A DNA stretch of 37,012 bases, from NCBI RefSeq assembly GCF_000612625.1, contig NZ_CCAS010000041.1:1-37012 (forward strand), written 5' to 3'. This DNA is from Neobacillus jeddahensis (GTDB taxonomy: Bacteria > Bacillota > Bacilli > Bacillales > Cytobacillaceae). How positions within the stretch are numbered: position 1 is the stretch's first letter; each line of letters starts with the position of its first letter. Of the stretch, positions 8,232 through 14,916 are shown one piece after another. The notes under the pieces were generated by a model. It was given only the letters and a program-made list of their open reading frames with translations. It was not told the DNA's origin and ran no database searches. A program made the translations under genes and the position numbers.

Positions 8232-9359
8232 ATGAATAAATTACTGCTAAAAAACGCTTATGTTTATCCAGTTACTTCTAAACCTCTAAAAAATTATGAT
8301 GTCCTCATTGAATCAGGAAAAATTAAAAAAATCGGTAGGAATATTACCCCGGATTTGAATATAAAAATAATTGATTGTGGCGGCTCCTTACTTTTCCCCG
8401 GTTTTATCGATGTTCATACTCATTTAGGTTTGTACGATGAAGGTACTGGGTGGGCAGGAAACGATGCCAATGAAACCGCCGAAGCACTCACTCCCCATAT
8501 TCGTGCGATCGACGGAGTATACCCATTAGACCCAGCCTTCACAGATGCTGTAAAAAGCGGTATTACCACTGTCCACATTATGCCTGGCAGTGCGAACGTA
8601 ATCGGTGGAACAACCTCTGTTATTAAAACAACCGGAAAAAATATTAAGAAAATGATCATTCAAGAGGTTGCCGGTTTAAAAATTGCTTTGGGGGAGAATC
8701 CCAAGAGAATTCACAGCAATGGAAATAGTGATTCCATAACAAGAATGGGGATAATGGGAATGCTCAGAGAAGTATTCTACCAAGCCATTCATTCTGATAA
8801 CCCAGAATGCTTTCGAGTTGCTCCCATCGTCAAGGCTTTAAAAAGAGAAATCCCGGTAAGAATCCACGCTCACCGTGCAGATGATATTATCACTGCGCTT
8901 CGATTTGCCGAAGAGTTCAATCTTGATTTACGAATTGAGCATTGCACGGAAGGACATCTAATCGCAGGTGAATTAGATGGAAAGAATTTAAAAGTATCTG
9001 TAGGTCCGACACTGACAAGAAGATCCAAAGTCGAATTAAAAAATAAGACTTGGAAAACATACCAAGAATTAACAAAACATGATGTCGAAGTTTCTATCAC
9101 CACAGATCATCCCTATACACCCATTCAATACTTAAATATCTGCGCAAGTCTTGCCGTTCGAGAAGGATTGCCTGAACAAAAGGCTCTCGAAGGAATAACC
9201 ATTTTACCAGCACGAAATTTAAAAATAGATCAACAAATTGGAAGCATTGAGGAAGGTAAAGATGCTGATTTAGTCCTATGGAGTCACCACCCCTTCCATT
9301 ATTTAGCGAAACCAAAATGGACAATGATTGGTGGAGAAATGATCTATACAGAAGAGTAG
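8232..9359 (+). CDS. Imidazolonepropionase-like metal-dependent amidohydrolase
   Basis: A 375-residue amidohydrolase-superfamily enzyme with a TIM barrel and metal centre. Metal-binding features in order are DVHTH (H62, H64), HAHRAD, IEHCTEGH and TTDHP. The C-terminal composite-sandwich strand reads GSIEEGKDADLVLWSHHPF, the usual ending of hydantoinase/imidazolonepropionase-type members. The family hydrolyses cyclic amides, peptides or prolidase-type substrates; the substrate here is unknown. AAAGG lies 8-9 bases before the ATG. No histidine-degradation genes are nearby, so it is unlikely to be true HutI. Confidence 0.85.
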   Translation: MNKLLLKNAYVYPVTSKPLKNYDVLIESGKIKKIGRNITPDLNIKIIDCGGSLLFPGFIDVHTHLGLYDEGTGWAGNDANETAEALTPHIRAIDGVYPLDPAFTDAVKSGITTVHIMPGSANVIGGTTSVIKTTGKNIKKMIIQEVAGLKIALGENPKRIHSNGNSDSITRMGIMGMLREVFYQAIHSDNPECFRVAPIVKALKREIPVRIHAHRADDIITALRFAEEFNLDLRIEHCTEGHLIAGELDGKNLKVSVGPTLTRRSKVELKNKTWKTYQELTKHDVEVSITTDHPYTPIQYLNICASLAVREGLPEQKALEGITILPARNLKIDQQIGSIEEGKDADLVLWSHHPFHYLAKPKWTMIGGEMIYTEE

Positions 9360-9449
9360 AATTTTGTTGAAAATTGGTAACAAATTTTATCGAAAAACTA
9401 ACAAAAAAACTATTTATTTTTTTCATTTTTTCTTGTATCATACTCTAAG

Positions 9450-9471
9450 TAAAGCTGTTTTAAAGCTGTTT
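9450..9471 (+). repeat. Tandem duplication of an 11-mer in the GNAT leader
   Basis: TAAAGCTGTTT occurs twice in perfect tandem (9450-9460, 9461-9471) and is followed by a partial third copy, TAAA. It lies just upstream of the structured tRNA-like element and may be part of the promoter or leader. Confidence 0.8.
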
Positions 9472-9482
9472 TAAACCTGAAT

Positions 9483-9596
9483 AATTTGGGGGTTTCTGAA
9501 CATAATCTGCTAACAAAAAAATGATATAGGGAAGGCAAATGGTGCGCCACCAGTTAACTGGTTCTAGTGGGTTCGATTCCCACCCCGGAATTTTTT
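9483..9596 (+). ncRNA. tRNA-like structured element (T-arm plus acceptor-like helix) in the GNAT leader
   Basis: A stem GTGGG/CCCAC (9567-9571 with 9579-9583) closes a 7-base loop TTCGATT, which is exactly the tRNA T-arm consensus. The next seven bases CCCGGAA (9584-9590) pair with TTTGGGG at 9485-9491 except for one G-G mismatch, and two further A-T pairs extend the helix. This imitates an acceptor stem stacked on a T-arm. Between them, instead of D and anticodon arms, lies ~75 nt that includes the palindrome ACCAGTTAACTGGT (9549-9562) and GGTGCGCCACC. No CCA end is encoded; a T6 run follows. It is not a normal tRNA. It could be a regulatory leader, a small RNA, or a decayed tRNA 3' end. Confidence 0.5.
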
Positions 9597-9618
9597 ACGC
9601 AACTTTATAAAAAATTTC

Positions 9619-9673
9619 GAGGGTGGACCGCTTCTTTAATATGGGATCGGAATACCCTAATGGAGGGATATTC
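9619..9673 (+). promoter_or_regulatory. Hairpin sequestering the GNAT ribosome-binding site, with an alternative pairing
   Basis: GAATACCCT (9650-9658) can pair with AGGGATATTC (9664-9673, one bulged A). This buries the GGAGGG Shine-Dalgarno sequence immediately before the ATG at 9674. Upstream, AGGGT at 9620-9624 can pair with ACCCT (9654-9658) instead, which would free the site. The stretch AGGGTGGACCGC resembles the T-box bulge motif (GGGTGGNACCGC) but lacks one base. A translational switch is inferred. Confidence 0.5.
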
Positions 9674-10234
9674 ATGCTTAAAAAACGTGATCTTCATGAC
9701 AGCCACACTTTGTACGAATTAATGACGCACCCTGATGTCTTCCCTTTTGTACGTCAAAAAGCTGATTCTTATGAAGAATTTTTATTTATTACTAAACAAA
9801 CGATTGAAGCTGAAGAGCGTGGTGAATTAGTTTCACGGACTATTCTTGACGAATGGGGCGCGCCGATCGGTACAATAAATCTATATGATATCGAGGATCA
9901 ATCTGGGTTTTTAGGAACTTGGCTAGGCAAACCCTATCACGGAAAAGGCTATAATAGCCCTGCTAAAGACGCTTTTTTTCAAGAACTTTTTTATGAGATG
10001 GGCATTGAAAGGGTCTTCATGCGGATCCGTAAATTCAATATCCGTTCAATTAAAGCAGCAGAAAAGCTTCCATATGTAATAAAAGCAAATGAATCCAGAA
10101 AAACACTATATGAACAATTAAACTCGAGCGACGAAATTTATGACTTATATGAAATTTCAAAAGATTTATATACTTTCCACCTCTTAAGGAGTTCTCCCAC
10201 TGAAACAGATAACTCTCAATTGTTGGAAGCATAA
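9674..10234 (+). CDS. GNAT-family N-acetyltransferase (RimJ/RimL-like)
   Basis: A 186-residue acetyl-CoA-dependent acetyltransferase. The core runs from LKKRDLHDSHTLYELMTHPDV to the acetyl-CoA loop region GTWLGKPYHGKGYN, then IERVFMRIRKFNIRSIKAAEKL, which is the arrangement of RimJ/RimL-type enzymes acting on protein N-termini or small amines. The start at 9674 has GGAGGG 7 bases upstream; a TTG/GTG-type start at 9623 would lie inside the structured leader. The ~310-bp intergenic leader with a tRNA-like element and RBS-occluding hairpin suggests translational control. The substrate is unknown. A strong terminator follows directly. Confidence 0.85.
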   Translation: MLKKRDLHDSHTLYELMTHPDVFPFVRQKADSYEEFLFITKQTIEAEERGELVSRTILDEWGAPIGTINLYDIEDQSGFLGTWLGKPYHGKGYNSPAKDAFFQELFYEMGIERVFMRIRKFNIRSIKAAEKLPYVIKANESRKTLYEQLNSSDEIYDLYEISKDLYTFHLLRSSPTETDNSQLLEA

Positions 10235-10271
10235 AAAGCAATCGGCCTTACAAAAAGGTCGATTGCTTTTT
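10233..10271 (+). terminator. Bidirectional terminator after the GNAT gene
   Basis: AAAAAGCAATCGGCCTT pairs with AAGGTCGATTGCTTTTT (one G-U), beginning inside the stop codon. The T run serves the plus strand and the A run serves the facing 52-aa gene. Confidence 0.92.
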
Positions 10272-10299
10272 ATATCTTTTCAGAAAATAATAATTCCCT

Positions 10300-10458
10300 T
10301 TATTCTAAGACACTTTGTTCACTCGTGTCCTTTAGTTCACTAATACCCATATGGAGCAAAAATTCATCCAATTCCTCATTCGTTAATGTTTCAAAGCGGC
10401 CATCATGAAAAAAAACTTGGGTTTGATTAGGATTAATTCGGTTCATGTTAAAACTCAT
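10300..10458 (-). CDS. Small acidic protein of unknown function (52 aa)
   Basis: A short open frame encoding MSFNMNRINPNQTQVFFHDG and then RFETLTNEELDEFLLHMGIS, ending in LE. GGAGC lies 9-10 bases before the ATG and a shared terminator lies just downstream, so it has the layout of a real gene. The middle, NEELDEFLLHMG, could form one amphipathic helix. I do not recognise the family. It is transcribed towards the GNAT gene and follows the SDR gene on the same strand by about 110 bp. Confidence 0.65.
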   Translation of the reverse strand: MSFNMNRINPNQTQVFFHDGRFETLTNEELDEFLLHMGISELKDTSEQSVLE

Positions 10459-10571
10459 TTTCTTTGCTCCTTTCATAGATGATTATTTCCTATTATCTAC
10501 AAAAGGTATTATTTTCATTCTAGAAAATCAAATAGTTCAAAAAATTAAAAACCAATTATAAGGCATATATT

Positions 10572-11345
10572 CTAGTTTTTTAATGCTTTGCCTAACACAT
10601 CTTCTCCGCCTGTTACTGGAAGAATACTCCCTGTGATAAAGTCAGATTTTTCATTCGTTAAAAAAGCGATGACTCGAGCGATATCCTCTCCGGTGCCATG
10701 TCTTCCATAAGGAAGGTCATCGTCTCTTGCACCGATTGCATCTTCAATATTTTTTTCCTTCCACTCATTTGTTATATCTCCTGGACAAATCATATTGGCC
10801 GTTATTCCATGTTCGGCTTCTTCCAATGCAATGGTACGGGTAAGAGAAGCTAATCCTGTCTTAGCTGCAGCAAAGGCAGAACGGTAAATCCAACCAGGGG
10901 CGGTTTCAGCCCTGTCATATCCTAGGGTGATAATTCTGCCCCAGTTCTGTTTACGCATAACTGGAATAATTAATTTAGATAAATAAAAAACCGCCGTTAA
11001 ATTTCCTTGGATTAAATAATTCCATTCTTCAAAAGAGTAGTCCGTTAACTTTTTTCTAGCGTGCACATACGGGCCAGCATTATGAACCAAAACATCAACA
11101 GTGGCATATGTCGAGAGTGTTTCATTTACAATTCGGATACAATCCTCCTCGTTCGCTACATCCCCCTGGACTGTTATATTTTTCGTTCCAAAACGATCAT
11201 CCAAATGTTTTGCTAAGAAAACCGCTTCTGCTTCACTAGTTCGATAATTGATCACAAGCTGATACCCATTTTCCGCAAGCTGTATCGCGGTTTTTCTACC
11301 AATTCCAGTAGCTCCTCCTGTAATCAATGCCGTTTTCTTATTCAC
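10572..11345 (-). CDS. SDR-family protein lacking catalytic Tyr and Ser
   Basis: A 257-residue short-chain dehydrogenase/reductase fold. The NAD(P)-binding loop TGGATGIG (9-16), HNAG (88-91) and the C-terminal PGDITNEW and FITGSILPVTGG blocks are normal, so cofactor binding is likely. However, the YxxxK motif is FAAAK (Phe158, Lys162), and the position of the catalytic Ser (about 142-143 in GRIITLGYD) is Gly-Tyr. The codon at Phe158 is TTT, so this is not a misread of the frame. The protein may be a non-catalytic binding protein or use another residue. It is divergent from the GerP-like spore cluster, with 193 bp between. It is FabG-like overall; the substrate is unknown. Confidence 0.85.
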   Translation of the reverse strand: MNKKTALITGGATGIGRKTAIQLAENGYQLVINYRTSEAEAVFLAKHLDDRFGTKNITVQGDVANEEDCIRIVNETLSTYATVDVLVHNAGPYVHARKKLTDYSFEEWNYLIQGNLTAVFYLSKLIIPVMRKQNWGRIITLGYDRAETAPGWIYRSAFAAAKTGLASLTRTIALEEAEHGITANMICPGDITNEWKEKNIEDAIGARDDDLPYGRHGTGEDIARVIAFLTNEKSDFITGSILPVTGGEDVLGKALKN

Positions 11346-11476
11346 TCATCATTACCTCTCTATAAATAAAAATTCTCTCTTTACTATATGTTAAAAAGAA
11401 TTGTTTATATATGCAAATTTAAATAAATGGTTTATGAATAAAATGGAATCAAAAACAACGCGCCGGAAGTTTTAAT

Positions 11477-11505
11477 AACGGATGGGCATTCATTTGCATA
11501 CTATG
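11477..11505 (+). promoter_or_regulatory. Candidate SigK promoter of the GerP-like cluster
   Basis: AACG at 11477-11480 (-35 type AC core), 16 bp, then CATACTATG (11497-11505) against the SigK -10 consensus CATANNNTA (one mismatch). The predicted start would be about 30 bases before the first gene. The same -10 also fits SigG or SigE (CATACTA), so the sigma factor is inferred from spacing and from the late-sporulation gene content. Confidence 0.5.
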
Positions 11506-11538
11506 GGGTTATAAGAAAAGCGAAAAGGATGTGACCGG

Positions 11539-11790
11539 ATGCAGACTGTAATCAATATCTTCAGCTTAAAAATTAACAGTGTCTCTAACAACGGGTCTGT
11601 TAACATCGGTGAAGCCCTTCATAACGCCCATACTGCTAACTCAAAATCCCAGGGACAAAATTCATCCTATGGAGATTTTGCACCGCCAACCGCCGCAATG
11701 GAAAATGTTTTTATTGATCCTGATGTAAATGATATGGGTGATATCGCAGATCCATCAAATGTATATACGAATCCAATTATAAAGGAATGA
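11539..11790 (+). CDS. GerPA/GerPF-family spore germination/coat protein (first copy)
   Basis: An 83-residue protein resembling GerPA and GerPF, small coat-associated proteins that help germinants cross the spore outer layers. It has the typical pattern of a short hydrophobic start (VINIFSLKINSVSNNGSVNIG), a central Asn/Gly-rich stretch with HTANSKSQGQN, and an acidic end containing DPDVNDMGDIADP. It aligns from its first residue with the next gene product, so the two are paralogues. AAGGATG and GTGACC lie upstream of the ATG. It is first in a four-gene plus-strand cluster; its stop lies 8 bases before the next start. Confidence 0.75.
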   Translation: MQTVINIFSLKINSVSNNGSVNIGEALHNAHTANSKSQGQNSSYGDFAPPTAAMENVFIDPDVNDMGDIADPSNVYTNPIIKE

Positions 11791-11798
11791 AAAAAATC

Positions 11799-12041
11799 AT
11801 GCCCTTTCAGATAAATGTTTTTAATATTAAAACAAATGCTCTAAATAATAATGCAAATATTGATTTTGGAACAAATGTACAAAATAGCCATACAGCCAAT
11901 ACTAAGTGGATAGGAACCAATATAGCCTTTGGAGATTTATCTCCAGCAGGATCTACATCAGTAAATGGATTTGCCGACACGGACATCAGTGACCAGGATC
12001 AAATTGCCAACCCAGCCATACCGATTTCGAATCAATTCTAG
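11799..12041 (+). CDS. GerPA/GerPF-family spore germination/coat protein (second copy)
   Basis: An 80-residue paralogue of the preceding protein. The start MPFQINVFNIKTNALNNNAN is chosen at 11799 because it aligns residue for residue with the upstream copy (MQTVINIFSLKINSVSNNGS). The in-frame ATG at 11787 overlaps the previous stop and sits directly on its AAGGA site. The C-terminal FADTDISDQDQIANP closely resembles the FDSDVADQDQIG ending of B. subtilis GerPF. It probably acts in the coat with its partner. Duplicated members of this family are usual in gerP-type operons. Confidence 0.78.
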   Translation: MPFQINVFNIKTNALNNNANIDFGTNVQNSHTANTKWIGTNIAFGDLSPAGSTSVNGFADTDISDQDQIANPAIPISNQF

Positions 12042-12061
12042 AAGAGGAAGGATGAATATAG

Positions 12062-12535
12062 ATGTTCCCTTGGAATATATTCCCCTTTAATAAGGACACG
12101 AAAGAATCAATCCAAAAAATGAAGCCTGCCGAAATTGATAAATATGTCCAAGACTTAATGGGAAAAATTATGCCGGGTAATATGAAAGGAATGATGAACC
12201 CGCAAGATATGTTTGGTGGCTTCCCATCCTCAGTATCCCAGCAAGCAACGGCAGGTGGTTTAAATTCTACAGCCTTTGAAACCCATGACTTTGTTTTTGT
12301 AAGAATTCCACTGAAAGATGACGAGTGGGCTAAACAAATACGTATTTATCATACATCCAACCAACTGATTGTAGAACATATCCCAAAACAAGAGGATAAG
12401 CATACTATTACCCTACCCGCCATTGTAAAAAAGAAAGGTGCTACAGCAAATATTAAAGATGGAATGCTCGAGGTAAAAATACCGAAAAATGTGGATATGC
12501 AGTTTTCAGAAATTGACGTGACAGAAATTATGTAA
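12062..12535 (+). CDS. Hsp20/alpha-crystallin-like spore protein (GerT-like)
   Basis: A 157-residue protein. The N-terminal ~75 residues contain a Met/Gly-rich linker (KIMPGNMKGMMNPQDMFGG). The C-terminal half, from about residue 80, has small heat-shock-protein features: DFVFVRIPL, RIYHTSNQLIVEHIP, a basic turn, then GMLEVKIPKN. This last is the conserved alpha-crystallin strand that normally reads GVLxVxxPK. It resembles B. subtilis GerT, a coat protein related to small heat-shock proteins and needed for efficient germination. GAGGAAGG precedes the ATG. Its place behind two GerPA/PF-like genes supports a coat role rather than a general stress role. Confidence 0.7.
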   Translation: MFPWNIFPFNKDTKESIQKMKPAEIDKYVQDLMGKIMPGNMKGMMNPQDMFGGFPSSVSQQATAGGLNSTAFETHDFVFVRIPLKDDEWAKQIRIYHTSNQLIVEHIPKQEDKHTITLPAIVKKKGATANIKDGMLEVKIPKNVDMQFSEIDVTEIM

Positions 12536-12637
12536 ACGTCTTTTTTTTTGCATCTTTCTCAAATAAAAAAATATGATAAATATAAGGATTCTCAATCATC
12601 TTTGTTTGAATAGACCAATTCTGAATAGAGGGTTTTT

Positions 12638-13018
12638 ATGCGATTCTTCTTTCGCTTGTTTACAACTGATAGAACTGTTACAAAGAAAATATCAGAATTG
12701 GAAAAAAAAATTTCTGTACTTGAGGCAAGCTTAAGTGAGTTTAAAGCGATCTCAGAGTCTTGTGACCTTCCATCTGAGACAAAGGATCATAAGCCTTCTC
12801 CTACCATTCAAATTGACCATCTCCAAGTCGATAAAATCGTCATCGAACACTTAGATTACGCCAACAATTTTGGGCAATTAGGAATTAAAGAGCTTTCAGG
12901 AAAATTAAATATTGGCTCGACTTACGAAGGCGAGTTTACGAATAAATTTAATAAAAAATTAGAAGAAAAGTTAAAAAAACAAGCGAAGGTAAACTTTAAA
13001 GTAAAAAAAGAGTCATAA
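12638..13018 (+). CDS. GerPC-like coiled-coil spore germination protein
   Basis: A 126-residue protein. Residues 13-42 form a predicted coiled coil (TVTKKISELEKKISVLEASL). A strand-rich block IQIDHLQVDKIVIEHLDYAN and then FGQLGIKELSGKLNIGSTYEG resembles the C-terminal part of GerPC, which ends in a similar LNIG motif. A lysine-rich tail follows (KLEEKLKKQAKVNFKVKK). It is shorter than typical GerPC (about 200 residues). GAGGG lies 5 bases before the ATG. About 100 bp separates it from the Hsp20-like gene, so it may have its own promoter. A good terminator follows. Confidence 0.6.
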   Translation: MRFFFRLFTTDRTVTKKISELEKKISVLEASLSEFKAISESCDLPSETKDHKPSPTIQIDHLQVDKIVIEHLDYANNFGQLGIKELSGKLNIGSTYEGEFTNKFNKKLEEKLKKQAKVNFKVKKES

Positions 13019-13023
13019 AAAAC

Positions 13024-13051
13024 AAAAAGACAGTATTTTGGCTGTCTTTTT
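13024..13051 (+). terminator. Terminator of the GerP-like cluster
   Basis: AAAAAGACAG (13024-13033) pairs with CTGTCTTTTT (13042-13051). It is symmetrical, so it may also stop the facing lipoprotein transcript. Confidence 0.88.
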
Positions 13052-13086
13052 GAGTGATAATAATGTCACTTTGCCGATTCATCCTG

Positions 13087-13533
13087 TTACTCCATTTCCA
13101 TTCCATCCATTGCATCATCGGTATTGGAATTTTCTGGTTCACTCGGAGTACCAATAATGAATTCTTTTTTCGGCATATTATGCATATCTCGAGCGGTCAC
13201 ATGCGAAATCACATAATAGGTACCTTCTTGCTGAAATGACTTCTCCAATCGATACAGCCCATCTTCTGCTTTCTTAACCTCAACTTTTTCATGTTTTTCA
13301 TCCTTAGCCCGCCAAACCTCAAAAATAACCTCCGCGTCATTTACTTTTTCTTTTCCTTGCGTCACCATTGCTTCAATCGTTATCGGTTTGTTTACTCCTC
13401 CGTTTGCAGGTTTAATAGACAAATTAACCTCTAACATTTCTGGTAGACTTTCTGTTTTATCTTTTTGTTGACTACATGAAACCGCAAGACCAAGAAATAG
13501 GACTATTACTACCATTAATGAAAGTTTTTTCAC
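13087..13533 (-). CDS. FixH/YtkA-like lipoprotein
   Basis: A 148-residue lipoprotein with a signal peptide MKKLSLMVVIVLFLGLAVSC, in which Cys20 is the lipidation site. The mature part is an immunoglobulin-like beta sandwich of the FixH/YtkA type: EVNLSIKPANGGVNKPITIE, DAEVIFEVWR, EDGLYRLEKSFQQEGTYYVI. This domain occurs in proteins linked to cytochrome oxidase and copper handling, but the role here is unknown. The tail is acidic and Met-containing (DDAMDGMEME). The start is a GTG at 13533 with AGGGGGAG upstream. No respiratory genes are nearby. Confidence 0.8.
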   Translation of the reverse strand: MKKLSLMVVIVLFLGLAVSCSQQKDKTESLPEMLEVNLSIKPANGGVNKPITIEAMVTQGKEKVNDAEVIFEVWRAKDEKHEKVEVKKAEDGLYRLEKSFQQEGTYYVISHVTARDMHNMPKKEFIIGTPSEPENSNTDDAMDGMEME

Positions 13534-13702
13534 TATTTTTCTCCCCCTACCTTTATTGCTTCACCAATTATATATGTAAACTCATAACTTACGATTACTT
13601 TGGCCATACCAATTCCCCTTTTTCCTTACACATGCATTGTTACATATTTATAGATAATATTGCAAAAAATAGAATTTAACAATCAAAAGAAAGGAGAAAC
13701 TT

Positions 13703-13948
13703 ATGTCAACCCCTTACAAGTGTCCAAATTGTAAAACGAATCGAAGTCGCTTTAATCTTATTCAGCAAGTTTCACAATCTGTTAAGCTTGACCCGCAATC
13801 GGGGGAAGTGCTACGAGAGTATGGAGAGAATGATTTAGAACCATTTCATCTCCCATACAATGGGCCCGAATATCGAATTCAATGTGGTGCCTGCGGATTA
13901 ATTGAAGATGAGCGAACCTTTATCAAGTTTGGCGAACAAAACAACTGA
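13703..13948 (+). CDS. Zinc-ribbon protein of unknown function
   Basis: An 81-residue protein with two zinc-knuckle pairs, CPNC (residues 8-11) and CGAC (61-64), which together form a zinc ribbon around a middle segment rich in charged residues ([20 protein letters not shown]). Such ribbons bind nucleic acid or partner proteins; no family name is recognised. AAAGGAG lies 7 bases before the ATG. It is monocistronic with a strong terminator. Codon use is like that of its neighbours. Confidence 0.78.
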   Translation: MSTPYKCPNCKTNRSRFNLIQQVSQSVKLDPQSGEVLREYGENDLEPFHLPYNGPEYRIQCGACGLIEDERTFIKFGEQNN

Positions 13949-13954
13949 CAAACT

Positions 13955-14003
13955 AAAACACCTTAATCAAGGATAATCGTAAAGTTGCTGATTAAGGTGT
14001 TTT
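13955..14003 (+). terminator. Bidirectional terminator
   Basis: AAAACACCTTAATCA (13955-13969) and TGATTAAGGTGTTTT (13989-14003) are perfect 15-base arms, followed by TTATTT. It ends both the zinc-ribbon gene and the facing secreted-protein gene. Confidence 0.92.
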
Positions 14004-14007
14004 TTAT

Positions 14008-14829
14008 TTAGCGAAAATTATTTTTTCTTACGAAATCCAACGAGTCCACTTTCCAAGCATCTACTGGAGAAAATCTTACAAGATGAATCGCTCCTCTAAA
14101 TGTTTGCCTGCCCCTATCTTCTATGTACCAATCCACCACCACAGGAACAGCCAAACTGATTTCCTCTGTTAAATCTTCCGGTGGTAGTTGCTCCATCCGT
14201 GATATTTTAACATTTTCAACCTTTTTTAAAATTGGCTTCCATGTTATTTTTTGTAAGGACGACTGTCCTGTTATGGCTGCATCTTGCTGCTTAAAACCAG
14301 ATATATAGGCGTTAATGATCTCATAAGGATTAGCTTGATTAAGATAATCATCTAATTTACCGGATGCCTTCAAAATCATCAGCATATGGGATAAGTCCAT
14401 TGAATTTGTTCGGTGCGTTGTACTCCCAAAGAAATGGATACAAAAATGGCCAGGAAAATTATTTTGCAAGGCCCCACCACCATGTGGCATTCCGTGCATT
14501 GATGCGGCAATCCAATGATTATTATGAATAACAACGATTGCCCTTCGTTTCCAGCTCCATTTTCCACTATATATTCTTTTCATGATTTTCGTATCTTTTG
14601 AAGTCAATGGTTGTACATCTGCATGATGACTTCCTGCTCTTCTTTGCACCTTAAATTGCTTCCCCGTTTCCACATCCAAAACTGTAAATTTTGTATACTT
14701 AGGTAGTAATTCGTTAACCTCATTCCAATTCAACATTTCAATTTTATAACTAATATTTGACGCTGCGTTAACCCCAAGTCCATTTAGGAGGATTTGAATA
14801 CATACAAACATAAAAGCAATCTTCTTCAT
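14008..14829 (-). CDS. Secreted protein with a conserved-looking His/Cys signature, unknown function
   Basis: A 273-residue exported protein. The signal peptide MKKIAFMFVCIQILLNGLGV ends with cleavage likely after NAA. Motifs that look functional are QRRAGSHHADVQPLTSKDT, IVVIHNNHWIAASMHGMPHG and GHFCIHFFGSTTH. The spacing of a His-Gly block and a later Cys-Ile-His block recalls cysteine-dependent cell-wall enzymes such as L,D-transpeptidases, but the exact YkuD motif is absent. I cannot name the family. The C-terminal ~80 residues (VVVDWYIEDRGRQTFRGAIH) look like a separate beta domain. It is probably monocistronic. Confidence 0.75.
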   Translation of the reverse strand: MKKIAFMFVCIQILLNGLGVNAASNISYKIEMLNWNEVNELLPKYTKFTVLDVETGKQFKVQRRAGSHHADVQPLTSKDTKIMKRIYSGKWSWKRRAIVVIHNNHWIAASMHGMPHGGGALQNNFPGHFCIHFFGSTTHRTNSMDLSHMLMILKASGKLDDYLNQANPYEIINAYISGFKQQDAAITGQSSLQKITWKPILKKVENVKISRMEQLPPEDLTEEISLAVPVVVDWYIEDRGRQTFRGAIHLVRFSPVDAWKVDSLDFVRKNNFR

Positions 14830-14916
14830 TAATGCCCCCCTTTTTATGGTTTTTTTGCTACATTAAAAGAGTTACCTGAAGAAGAAGTTATCATGCATGA
14901 TTTATTCATTTTCGAC

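Noticed and set aside
9439..9447. CATACTCTA as a SigK -10 box for the GNAT leader
   Set aside because: No AC-type -35 element occurs 16-17 bases upstream; that stretch is all T.
9483..9596. Complete tRNA gene
   Set aside because: No anticodon arm or D-arm can be formed in the required spacing and no CCA end is present, so only the T-arm/acceptor part is tRNA-like.
9440..9640. Canonical T-box riboswitch
   Set aside because: No Stem I with specifier loop or AGUA bulge was found, and the T-box bulge motif is one base short; kept only as a resemblance.
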